From Antedon bifida (taxonomy: Eukaryota > Echinodermata > Crinoidea > Comatulida > Antedonidae), in contig OY727093.1 in NCBI GenBank assembly GCA_963402885.1, positions 31,805,409 through 31,869,408 of the forward strand: a stretch of DNA of 64,000 nt, written 5' to 3'. The notes beneath the pieces were generated by a model. It ran no database searches, was not told where the DNA came from, and worked only from the letters and a program-made list of their open reading frames with translations. Position numbers and translations under genes: made by a program. Shown piece after piece: positions 22,501-33,200 of the stretch; the first letter of the stretch is position 1, and each line of letters opens with the position of its first letter.

Positions 22501-25500
22501 TTTATTCATACTCTGTCGCATGACCTCTAGCTGTTCCTGCAGAAGGCCCTCTTTCTCCCTAAAAGCGTGTTCTTGTCGAATAATCTTTTGTTGCAGTGTG
22601 GCTTCTTTCTTTCTGAACTGTTCTCTTGTTTTCAATAGTTTGTCGTTCACATGGTCCTTCTCAATTGATGCATTCTAGCAAAATGTATCAAATAACAAAA
22701 CACATTAGTTCTTAATTCCTATTATTAATCTTATCATTTATAATATTTAGTCATTTCATTTTCATTTCAAATGTTTATTTGGGCATAAGTAACCCAGGGT
22801 CAGGAAGTTTGTGGAGTAACACTAGTGTCTGCTGCAGCTCTGTTGTTGCTAAAGCTGCAGCCCTGTTGTTTCTAAGCTGCAGCCCTGTTGGAACAATAGA
22901 ATATTAATTTAAAGTAAAACTTTTAAGCATTATTATCTGCTATTTAATCTTTAAAGGTATGACAAATTCTATTTTATATTCTGTAGACATGTTGTATTGA
23001 CTTGAAAATTCTTGTAAATATCATTTACAATATATACAGTAATATTCTAAATATTTATTTGGTTACCTCCAGATCTTTAGATAATTTGTGTTGAACTGTT
23101 TTCAATGTGCTAATCTCTTCTGTTAGCATAGACTTTGTCTGTTGTGTAGCTGCTAGTTGACTTTCTACTTGTTCCAAACGATTTTCATTGCTTCTCAAAT
23201 AGTCCTAAAATTATTAATATAATATGGATAAAATGTAATATAGTGTTGAGAATATTATCTATACATGTTGACTATTCCAATATTATACTTTCTAAAAACC
23301 GGAAACTCTACTACAACTAGACTTTTCTAAAGCTCTGTCTACACTATCAAACTGATGTGCACAAATATGGATGATGTCATATCACTGCCATATTTGGGCA
23401 TATCACTACCATATTTGGGTACATCACACTTTTTTTTGTCAAACTTGGTGTGGACAGAGCTTTAAGGTCCAAAAGGACAAAGATTTGTTACTTTTGAAAA
23501 CACATTTGGAATAATATAATGTTTGGAAAACCAGATTAATCAGGTCAGCTTATAGGTTTCCGATATAAAATATTATTATAAACATAAAAACAATAACAAT
23601 TGTGATAAAACACGCAACACTGATAACACTATGATAGATAATTTAGATAAATTATATAATACAAATATAATCCTGTTATGACAGGAAATAAAGATTAAAA
23701 CTATGCAGGGTGAGGTCATTTTCAAGGTCAATACCTGCCTACACTAACAGCTTTCATTTGTTGATGGTTGGTGTAAAGCTCTGTTTACACTATCAAACTA
23801 GTTTGATAAAAAAAGATGTGATGTGCCCATATATGGTAGTGATGCTTAAATATGGTAGTGATATGACATCATTATATCCATATATGGGCACATTGTCACA
23901 TAAAGTTTGATAGTGTAAACACAGCTTATTACTCTTTTGCATTTAACTGACCAATCACAGTACATTATGCTAATAATAGTTCTCCCCACTATACAACAAC
24001 AATACTTTAATCCACAATTTTGCTGGGTTTGAGAATAAGTGTATGAAAATGTGAAATAAAATGGGAGATCAAAATATGTTAATAAGTAGTATAAATTTAT
24101 GAAGTGAGAACAGGGCATAAGTGAAATAAAAGTAATCAACATACTCTATCAGCTCTGGCAACCAGGAGTTCTTTTTCAATCTTTTTCTTCTCGTCCTCAT
24201 GCTCACGTTTCAATTCACATGATTTTTCTGAACGCCTACGCATATCTTGAAGCAACACTTCAAGAGCTTTTACTTCCTGTTCAGATGAGAGAAACTGTTC
24301 CTGAAATATTACAAGGAAATAGAAATAATGTAAACACTAGAAATAAATGTACATCATATATATTTCTTAAGCTTTGTCTACACTATAAGTATCAAACTTT
24401 ATGTGACAAAAGAAAATGTGATGTGCCCAAATATGGACACGATGATGTTATATCACTACCATATTTGGGCATATCACAACCATATTTAAACATATTACTA
24501 CCATTTTGTCAAACTAGTTTGATAGTGTAGACAGAGCTTTAAGGAACCAAAGAGGAACTATTGTGGATACTGTTGCGTCAGGGGATTCAAGAGGGGGAAC
24601 CATCAGACCCCGGCCTATAAATTTTATGTTAAGTTCAGCACTTTACTTTTAGACCCTTTTTATAACAAAAGTGGAGCTGTATCTTGGTGGTTAACATGCT
24701 TGCTCTCCAATCCTAAGGTCCAGGGTTCAATTCTGTCCTAGTGCCATGGTTGTAACTCACAACTCTTTCAACTCCACTACCTAAGCCTCAAATGAGACTT
24801 AGTTTATAAGCACGATAAATTATTAAATAGTTTATCCATCCTGTAATTGGAGAGTTACTCGCTGTTGGATGCGTATGAAAAAAAAAAAAATGATTGTGCA
24901 TACCTTATATTGGTCCTTCTCTTTCTTAACATCCATAAGTTCAGCTGTTAGTTGATCTCTGATTGAACTCAATGTGTTGTTGTTTGCAACTACTTCTTGT
25001 AAGTCAGCTTCTGTAGATTCCAGCATCGTTTTGTAGCGTGCATTCTCCTCTTCTAGTTTCTTGATTTTGTCAGACGCCAAACCCACGTTTGTCTCCAATA
25101 GGCTCCTTTGATTTTCCAGATTGTTTAACTCTAATGACAATTCCTGTGAGAGATGAGAACATTTAAGGTTGAGTCTACTTAAGACAAAAAATTCCACATA
25201 AAATGACAATAGGATAAATTGATACTTTATAAGGCACTAAAACAGTGTGTGCATTTCTTGAAAGAGGCCAGGAATTATTCTTGATTAAGCTAATAAATGT
25301 CAAACTAACCTGTTTAAGTGAAGTTAGCTCAGCAATACTAGCATTACTCTCTGTAAGATCCTTCGATGTCTCTGCCAGCTGTTTTTCCAGTTCATCTTTA
25401 GCATTCTCCAGCTCTTTTTGCTTCTCTACCATCTTCTCTTTTTCATCAATGGCGCGTTTTAGCTTCTCTTCCTGGATGATGGTCTTAGACTGGATCATCA

Positions 25501-28305
25501 ACATGTCTTCATACTCATCATCAATCTCAACAAACTCAACATCAGTGAGGTGAAGGAACTGGAAAGGTGTACTTGCACCCCTCATCTTGCCTAGTCTGTC
25601 GATGTAACAGAACTGGTAGAATTCGCCATCATCTTTAGGTAGATAGTATGCTGTCAATAGAATCAACATTTTAAATTAAGATCATATTCTTAAATTGCAA
25701 TACAGACCTTGTAAATATACCTTATAGTTGAGTAAAACCGCTGCTGGGTTTTGGTCTATATATTGTATATCATGTTTTTGTACTCTTTGTGTTGTTTTGG
25801 GGCACTGTGGCGCAGTGGTTAGTTTGGACTCACAATCCAGAGGGAGTTAGTTCAAGCTTCGGTCACTGTAGTCCTTGAGCAAGATTTTTTTTAATTTACC
25901 TTCCCACCTAGAGGTAAAAAATGGGTACTGGCATTTGAAAATATTTGGAAGGTAATTCACAAACCTGCAGAATACAGTGGGGTCTAAATGAAATAGAGAT
26001 GGGCACCATGACCATTAGCAAATAAGCTTCAGTTTCAACTTTACTGTACTTTAGCTACCTTGTTTTGATATTAAAATATATAATTTATGTATAAGGCTGT
26101 AATTGGCGATATCGCTGTTAGTTGTAATTGAAATAAAATAAAAATTAATATATGCAAATACAGTAATTTTGTCTGTTTGTACTTACAATTAAAAAGAATG
26201 TTCAGCTTATACTCTTGGCCCGTCTGCCAATCATTTGGCATAGGTGCCCAATCATAGGTGATCTTTTCTCTGGTAGTGCTCCAACCTATCTTAAACAGAC
26301 CTACCCAATCATTCTTATTTGGCTCAATAGACTTGGTTAAAGTATAGCTACATTGAATGTGAGCATCTGAAACCAAATTCACAATACAGCTGAGTGGTAA
26401 TTTATCAATTATTATTACTTGTATATTTTCAAATTGAGGATACACTATTTGTTAGTACATTCATTACAGTACAATTCATTGTAATTCTATTTTCATTAGA
26501 AATTAAATTCAGATAAAAAATGGATTGTTTGTAGAGAAAACAAGAGTACAGTACAGAAAGAAAGTACTGCAACTTTACCTACGAAGTAGCTTCGTAGATA
26601 GAACGTAGGCTACGTTGTTGGCTTCGTAGGTTCCATTGTTTGGCTTCGTAACCTCAATAAACAACTTTCAATGAGCTACGTTCTGAACTTCGTAGGGAGT
26701 TCGTAACCTATATAAACAACCCTGCGATGTTCTTAGTGAAGTAATTAAGGTGTGAAATTAATGTGTTAAATTTAACTGGCGGAGGACCAAGTTGTAAATT
26801 ACTAAAAAATAAATAATATTTTTTAATCGTAATCTTTTCCTTCGTGCGTGTTTACCTACTCAACGGCGAATATAAATTTCCCACGATGTAAACGTAGAGA
26901 CACGATCCAACACAGGTGAACCGCAACGAACAGGCCAACTAATATAACGAACAGGCCAACTAATATAGCGAACGTCCAGTCCATCCAGAAACGATGCCGA
27001 GAAAAAAAAGATCGTAAACAATTCATTCTAAATATAGTATCAGAACGTTCAATCGGTCGCTCAAAAAGACTGCCGACAGAAGACCGTAATTAATACAGAC
27101 CTAGTTTTTTTGGTCACATGGCATGAAACGCGATACTCTCTGCTTTACCGCAATCTTTCACGTGTTTTTTTTAAAACTAGTACAAGAGGGTGGCTGCCGG
27201 TCTGACGATCGTGTACCTGGATTTTGTGTCACATGACATGAAACATAATACTCTCTCTCTGAAACTGCTCACATGTTTTTTCCACTCCAAATTCTGTTCG
27301 GGCTTTTTTCTTTACACATGTCGTAATCATTTTAAAAGGCCTAAGCCAGGCCTATGTTAAATCTTAATATGGAATATTTATTTATTTTGCATATATTTTG
27401 TTGGGTTAGGTGTCGTTGTTTTTATAATTCGTAGGTATTCCAAGGTAGGATTAAATAATTTTTAGTGTAGGCCGCCGAAACAGGCTAGCCTCGACTCTCT
27501 CTACGTGAGCTGAGGTCCACCGGCCCGATGTCGTTTCGTCGGCGGATTTCCGTTCAAATTAGGATAACCGATACGTAGGGCGGCTACAAAAATTGACGTC
27601 TACTATCTTTAGATAGGATTTTAATTAGCAAACAATACATTGTTTGTTTGCATTGTCAATGCTTCTAAAGGCGATAACAATGGTGTTTACTAGCCCTACG
27701 AACCACCCTACGTAGGCGCGCCTAGATAATTATCATAACAATACATCGTAGGCTACGAACAATACATCGTAGGAGAGAACAATACATCGTAGGAGAGAAC
27801 AATACATCGTAGGCTACGAACAATACATCGTAGGCTACAAACAATACATCGTAGGTTACAAACAATACATCGTAGGCTACGAACAATACATCGTAGGAGA
27901 GAACAATGACCTACGATCTACCTACGCGTAGGCTACGAAAGGCTACGCGTAGATACGAAGCAGTAATTTCTTTCTGTACTGTAAAGGATGTAAAAAAAGC
28001 AGACAGTGAATTATCTCAATACCGGACACCTTTGGACCACCAAATATGTTTGGTTTTCCGGAAAGTCTGATATTTGAAATGTGTTTTTAATGGTAAAAAG
28101 AAATTTGGGACCTTTTGGTTCTGAAGAAAAGTCTGGTATTGGGAGAGTTTCTGGTTTTCAGAGAGTGCGGTATTGGGAGAGTTTACTGTACTACAATATT
28201 AAAACATGGTTACCAACCTGGTGGATAATTCTCAGCGACATTGTGGAAGATGACTTGTGCATAGTCCATGGTTTGGTCCGAATCCTTTTCCGCTGACCGT
28301 TCCAT
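16585..28305 (-). CDS. TAX1BP1: TAX1BP1/CALCOCO-like autophagy adaptor (13 exons)
   Basis: Coding exons, 5' to 3': 28305..28218, 26366..26187, 25650..25310, 25143..24904, 24300..24145, 23204..23067, 22674..22492, 21816..21658, 21300..21120, 20912..20695, 20079..19942, 19602..19115, 16813..16585. All phases agree and total 912 codons plus stop. Residues about 13-123 form a SKICH domain (YAQVIFHNVAENYPP, KNDWVGLFKIGWSTTRE, YYLPKDDGEFYQFCY, GASTPFQF). About 125-690 is acidic/basic heptad coiled coil. The tail has two zinc fingers, C858-x2-C861..H877-x3-H881 and C886-x2-C889..H905-x3-H909, like the ubiquitin-binding UBZ1 fingers of TAX1BP1. Known relatives link ubiquitinated cargo to autophagy and dampen innate signalling; the same role is inferred here. 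CALCOCO1 is the alternative, but the paired C-terminal fingers favour TAX1BP1. The introns are heavily loaded with repeats. Confidence 0.88.
16844..16976. mobile_element. MITE family 1, copy 2 (intronic)
   Basis: Begins TTAAGCTCTGTCAAACTAGT (internally shortened terminus) and ends AAGTTTGATAGTGTAGACAA. It lies only about 30 bp upstream (in transcription order) of the zinc-finger exon of the TAX1BP1-like gene, just before its polypyrimidine/acceptor region. Confidence 0.8.
17313..18948. mobile_element. TTAA-flanked DNA transposon (non-autonomous)
   Basis: Left end TTAA then AGGGTGGTTCCGGGTTTAAA; right end TTTAAACCCAGAATCCCCCT then TTAA. The termini are inverted with a few mismatches over about 22 bp, and the flanking TTAA duplication is the signature of piggyBac-type transposition. 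The 1.6-kb interior has no transposase frame. It lies in the last intron of the TAX1BP1-like gene and contains a stretch (17.9-18.5 kb) rich in AGGCCTA/CTAGG words. Confidence 0.65.
20145..20240 (-). mobile_element. Possible antisense LINE 3' end
   Basis: The words TTCAAGAAATTTTATTGGTC and CAACAAAGAAAAATACATCA resemble an inverted LINE 3' terminus. Based on word resemblance only. Lies in an intron of the TAX1BP1-like gene. Confidence 0.35.
21031..21110. mobile_element. MITE family 1, degenerate copy
   Basis: Internal units only: ACCATATGGACATGATATCA, CTACCATATTTGGACATATC, then GGGCACATCACACAAGTTTG and ATTTAAG. The left terminus is lost. Intronic. Confidence 0.65.
22183..22326. mobile_element. 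MITE family 1, copy 3 (intronic)
   Basis: Begins TAAAGTTCTGTTTACATTAG and ends GATAATGTAGACAGAGCTTT, with the usual interior (CCCATATATGGACATAATGA). Confidence 0.8.
23328..23464. mobile_element. MITE family 1, copy 4 (intronic)
   Basis: Begins TAAAGCTCTGTCTACACTAT and ends TGGTGTGGACAGAGCTTTAA. A flanking TA at each end fits a TA target duplication. Confidence 0.85.
23774..23928. mobile_element. MITE family 1, copy 5 (intronic)
   Basis: Begins TAAAGCTCTGTTTACACTAT and ends TTTGATAGTGTAAACACAGC followed by TTA. Interior ATATGGTAGTGATG and CATTATATCCATATATGGGC. Confidence 0.85.
24367..24542. mobile_element. MITE family 1, copy 6 (intronic)
   Basis: Begins TTAAGCTTTGTCTACACTAT, ends TTTGATAGTGTAGACAGAGC followed by TTTAA. 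It has three ACCATATTT units in the interior, one more than several other copies. Confidence 0.85.
24671..24800 (+). mobile_element. tRNA-derived SINE
   Basis: The head GTGGAGCTGTATCTTGGTGG contains a box-A-like sequence and CCAGGGTTCAATTCTGTC a box-B-like sequence. A related head occurs at 46988-47108. Intronic in the TAX1BP1-like gene. Confidence 0.6.
25799..26060 (+). mobile_element. tRNA-derived SINE with conserved core
   Basis: The head TGGCGCAGTGGTTAGTTTGG fits RNA polymerase III box A; box B (TTAGTTCAAGCTTCGG) is degenerate. It is followed by TTACCTTCCCACCTAGAGGT and AAAAATGGGTACTGGC, a core common in deuterostome SINEs (recalled, not searched). Intronic. Confidence 0.7.
26547..27983. 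mobile_element. Foldback DNA element with TA-type ends
   Basis: Terminal inverted repeat of 24 bp with one mismatch: left TACAGTACAGAAAGAAAGTA (26547 on) and right the reverse complement ending TTTCTTTCTGTACTGTA (27983). The outer TA may be a TA target duplication. Inside the left end are palindromes of CTACGAAG/CTTCGTAG, and near the right end a minisatellite. There is no transposase frame. It lies in the first intron of the TAX1BP1-like gene. Confidence 0.72.
27748..27907 (+). repeat. Minisatellite, 20-22 bp unit
   Basis: About eight units of ACAATACATCGTAGGCTACG or its variant ending in AGGAGAGA, near the right end of the foldback element. Confidence 0.85.
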
Positions 28306-28788
28306 GGCTTTAAATTATGTTAAAATACCAAGTTCTACAGGTAATAATAAGACAAAGGTCACTACACAGACAGGCTTATTAATTTATTCATAAATTTATA
28401 AAATAGGGCTTCACTTTTTATATAAAATACAATTCATTAAAAAAAAGGATAGCCTATTTATTAGGCCTAGACGTAATTGCTATTAAAAATAAATGTGTAC
28501 ATAACACTGTATATAATAGTAACGCCAACTGTATTACATTAAACGTACAGTACTGTACAGTACGACTAGCTAGCCAATTTCCCTTAGTCAAGTGTCAGTA
28601 GGCCTAGAGGCCTTTCTTTGTACGCGACTGGCTGGCTGTGGACATTTTTGTTTGGCCACCACCACAACCAAGTTTACTCGATTGTTTTCCATCCCGAAAT
28701 ACTCAAATTTACAGTCTATTTGATCAAAAAATACATTTTATAATTGTACCAAGTATATAAAGAAAGTTTGTAAGAAAATTAGACTATT
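28306..28788. promoter_or_regulatory. Presumed promoter/5' UTR region of TAX1BP1-like gene
   Basis: Lies directly upstream of the start codon (28305). No TATA box or splice site was assigned. The gypsy element begins less than 1 kb upstream of the ATG, so it may affect expression (inference). Confidence 0.3.
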
Positions 28789-29179
28789 AAATATCTACCA
28801 CAAACCTATATTTTTAGTTATTTTACGTGCGACGAATGTGAAATTACTCTTATCTTCCTCCTGTGTATTGCGACTGCGACAGAAAATAAACATGACGACA
28901 TCATTGTTTTTTTTCATGGCTGATTATAACTACGAAAATATTGCGGTCTGACACGATCTGTATAATACATGATTGTGTTTCAATTTGAATATGCATGATT
29001 TTACATGGTACATGGTAGGGGCATGGATTAAAATCCATGGTAGGGGTTACCAAATTGGTTTCGTAGATTGAGTTATTTTTAGTCGTATGACCACACAATA
29101 GGCCTATATTGGTTTAAAGTAAAAATTATAAAGAAAATGCATTATTTTGGGAGATCGATCGAAATTTTGGAAATTGTTT
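28789..29179 (+). repeat. Left copy of 391-bp flanking direct repeat
   Basis: Starts AAATATCTACCACAAACCTA and ends ATTTTGGAAATTGTTT at the LTR. It recurs at 35797-36187 after the 3' LTR, with a constant offset of 7008 and no difference noticed by eye. Confidence 0.92.
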
Positions 29180-29842
29180 GTGATGAATTGAGTATTGAGG
29201 GCGCTGCGTAGTCATTCTGTAATTGGAATACAGGTGACACTGTGTGATAAAAGACCGTGCGTAAGCAGAGCGGGTCTTTTGTTCGTTTTGTTGGCTCTCG
29301 CTATGTTACTACAGTTTTGGTTGAGAGTTTGTTTAAGCTATTGATATGTTCTTATTTTGTAAGTACTAAGCTTAACTTGTATATGTATAAGCAACTGATT
29401 TACCATATGTTAACTATAATCATGCTTACAATTAATGAAACTTGCATTTACAATATTTATCTTAGTTTTGCTCAGTCGGAAGTATAATAATCAGGAGTTG
29501 TTATCTTGTTATCACGAGTTGATGCTGTGTCATACATACGTTGGTGTTGATAACTTGAGGTACTATTATATTGTGATTGTTCGTTGTTGTATTAGTGTTG
29601 TGAATTATTACATTATTACTTATTGTTATAATTGACTGTTAGATACAGTGGCAATTGTTATTTGTTATTCGTATTTTGCAGGGCTTGAATCTTATATCTT
29701 GAATCTCGAATTCTTGTACCTGAAATGACTTATGCCTATGTAATGATTTGATGCTGAAGTACAATATATACGAAACTAATAAAATCGCACTGAAGGAAAG
29801 AAACCAAGTGTTTTCTCCTCTTTATTTGTTCGGACCACGACA
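29179..29842 (+). repeat. 5' LTR
   Basis: Begins TGTGATGAATTGAGTATTGA. If it ends at CCACGACA (29842) it has the canonical TG...CA termini. A GATAAAAG TATA-like word is near 29247 and an AATAAA word near 29780 may be the poly(A) signal. Short open frames inside are LTR sequence, not genes. Confidence 0.9.
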
Positions 29843-29846
29843 AACT

Positions 29847-29863
29847 TGGCGCTGCGAGCAGGG
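29847..29863 (+). promoter_or_regulatory. Candidate tRNA primer-binding site
   Basis: TGGCGCTGCGAGCAGGG starts four bases after the presumed LTR end, the usual place and TGG start for a primer-binding site. The tRNA was not identified. Confidence 0.55.
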
Positions 29864-30219
29864 TACCAAGCATCAAGCATCAAGGTCGAAGAGGACCAGT
29901 TACCGGAATCTAGGCTCTCAAGTTATGAATGGAGATAAGAACATTGATACTTATATATGAATGTGTTGATTATAATTTAACATTTGGGAAGTTGACCATA
30001 TAATTTAAATTGATAATTCTAATAATTGGTGTGACATGTGTGACATACAATACTCTTGCTTGGAATTATAATCATTGAAAAGTGTGGATCTGTTAAAATA
30101 TATTGTTGATATGTTATCTGTGATCAATTGTTTATATAGTACCTTATAGTTTAGTTTATGAATGATCGTTGTTCGTATATTCTCGATTTAAACTCGTTAT
30201 ATCATCTGTGTATATTAAT

Positions 30220-33200
30220 ATGGCGAAAGCTGAGAAACCCGATACTGAGACCACAGGAATTAATAGTATGATTGCTGCGCTTACTGATGTGTTGAAAGGT
30301 GTGGGTGTTCAAAAAGTTCCTCCTATTAAGTTGGCTAAATTTAGGGGTCGTCCAAAATCCCCTGGGGATGTCACGTTGCGGGAATGGCTCGAAGATTTTG
30401 AGACATATTGTACACATTATAATCTAGGTGGGGACGTAAAATATGATGCCCTAGTGAGTCACTTGGGGGGATCGGCTAAAGACGAAGTACATTACCAAAT
30501 GTCCATATTGGGTAAAGGCAAAAATGTCAAAAAGGCCATTCAAGTGTTACAGACTACCTTTTCTCCAGATGAATCCGTATCGGCTTTAAATACTTTGTTT
30601 TATTCTCGTAATCAGTTGGATTATGAAAGTGTGGCCGAATATAGTTTAGAGTTAATGAAAATTTATTCGCGATTATTGGAAGCTTCTTTCCCCAATGAAC
30701 AGAATGCTCTCAAACATTTACAGGACTCCACACTCAAACAGAGATTGGTAGAAGGGGTACGGGATCCACTCGTTAGGCGTGAAATGCGCAGAATTGAATT
30801 GGCGTCTAGGGGTAAATCCTTTATGGAAATGAGGGAGGAAGTTCTTGAATTGTTTAAAGGCGAGACATCACGGGGTTATAGACCGAAAGTTCAGGGTGTA
30901 GATTTTCCAACAAATTCTTATTCAAACCAATCTGAAAATTGTGAAATTAAAAAGGAGTTAAAGGATCTTAAACAACAACTAGATCAACTTCAACAGAGTT
31001 TATGTAAGTTTTCCCAAAATACTACTAATAATTCTTTTAATAGAAGTGGGCCCCGTCGTTGTTTTAATTGTGGGCAATTTGGTCATAATAGAGATAATTG
31101 TGAAATGCCTCCAGGTCTCTGCTGGGAATGTAAAAAGGTCGGCCACTTTGCTGCAAAATGTCCAAGTAGAGTTAGGAAGTCAAAGCCCGAACCATCTACA
31201 GATAATCATAATCTAGGTTCTGTTCAAATCCCGGTTGTTTCTGTGGAAGATAAAATTATTCCCCCTAATGATTTACGAGAGCCCTCGGAATCCTCTTTGC
31301 TTAGCCGTTTAGTTGCCCAAAGCCCTTGTGCTGTTATAAAGTTTGGTTCAGTTGAATTGGGTTCAGTTCTTGACACAGGAGCGGAAGCATCTATCATTCC
31401 TTCTTCAATTTATCACAGAATTCTAAAATCTGAGCTGGGTGGTTTACACAGTGCAGACAAGTTATTTACCAATGTGATTGGCGTCTGTGGTGTTGAAGTT
31501 CCGATTGAGGGCTATGTTGAAGTTCCAATTGAAATATTAGGGCACAATTTGTTGGGTAGTTTTCTCATTGTTTCTGATAGTGCATGTAATAACAATGTTT
31601 CTTATCCAATTTTGACAGGATGTAATATTTTACGTTATATTCAAGATGATCCGAGAATTCTGGAAACCTTGGGTAAGGTAGTTGGTGCGAAAACAGCTTT
31701 GCCTTGTACTGGTAGGGCCGAGGTAGTCTTGAGAGTTAATGATGAGCAATCCCAAATTTTTGTTTCTTTAAAGCACTTTAATACAGCTGTTCCAGTGGCT
31801 TGTGATAAGTTACATGAAGTCAATGTGTGTTCAAGTGTATTGCCACCGGATGATGTGTGTTCCAACGGCTCTGAGCTGGTTGATGGTAATTATCCGTCTC
31901 ATAAACGTAGCATTGTTGCAGAATCTGAGTTGGTCTGTCCTCCGGGTTTACTGTTGAAAGGCTTACCTAGAGATAAGGAGCGCAAAGTTTTGTTGCTGTT
32001 AAATAATTACAAACATGTTTTCTCTACAGGTCCATATGATGTTGGGAAGTGCGATGTGATACCTCACTCAATTTCATTAATTAGTAACAATGCACCTATT
32101 AGATTGCCATATCGTAGAGTCCATCCTAATAATATTAAAGAAGTTAAAGCAATGCTACAAGAAATGCTAAATCAGGGTATTATTAGGCCTTCAAAAAGTG
32201 ATTACGCCAGTCCCATCGTTTTGGTTCAGAAAAAGGATAATTCTTTGCGTTTGTGCATAGATTATCGCAAATTGAATGGGCGTACTATGAAAGACTCATT
32301 TCCCTTACCTAGAATTGATGAGGTACTTGACGTTTTAACCGGTTCTCGTTGGTTTTCAACCCTTGATTTGGCACATGGGTTTTTTCAAATAATCATGGCT
32401 GATGATTCTATTGGTAAAACAGCGTTCCGGGTGCCGTGGGGATTGTACGAGTTTTTGCGGATGCCACAGGGTCTTACGAACAGTCCAAGCACGTTCCAAC
32501 GCGTAATGGAGTATGTACTGGGTGACTTGAATCTCTCTGAAGTTGTTTTATATCTTGATGATATTCTTATCTTTTCAGCTACGTTTGATGAACATTTGAA
32601 TCGACTAGATAAGGTGTTTAGTAGGTTAGCGAGGTATGGGTTAAAGGTGAAAGGAAGAAAATGTGATTTGTTTAGGGAAGAAGTCGCTTATCTGGGTCAT
32701 GTCATTTCGAGTAAAGGTGTTTCTGTTGATGTAGGTAAGACTGATAAAGTCGTTTCGTGGCCTGTTCCAAAAAATGTTACTGAGGTTAAGTCCTTCCTTG
32801 GACTTGCCTCGTATTATCGGAGGTCCGTCCCGAATTTCGCTAAGATTGCATCGCCGCTCCATAATATTACCCATATGGCAGCATCTCGGGTGGGGAATGG
32901 TCGTGCTGGAGTCGGTAAAGACAAAATAGGTACATTTCATTGGGGTTTACCACAACAAATTGCATTTGAAAGTCTTAAGAAAAGTTTAGTGACTCCACCT
33001 GTGTTAGCTTATCCTATTTTTGATAGAGAGTTCATTATTGAGGTGGATTCTAGTGGTAATGGGATAGGGGCATGTTTGTCTCAGCGGGACGATAACCAGA
33101 TTCTTCATCCTATTGCGTATGCAAGTCGTGGGTTACGTGGATCAGAGAAAAGCTATGCTGGACTATCTAGTTTCAAATTGGAATTATTGGGTTTAAAATG

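Noticed and set aside
28081-28296. Plus-strand 71-codon frame
   Set aside because: Overlaps, on the opposite strand, the first coding exon of the TAX1BP1-like gene; no domain.
28901-29098. Minus-strand frame repeated at 35909-36106
   Set aside because: It recurs only because the 391-bp flank is duplicated. No domain or splice context.
29257-29635. Small plus-strand open frames, repeated at 35218-35596
   Set aside because: They lie wholly inside the two LTRs and are identical because the LTRs are. No domain is visible.
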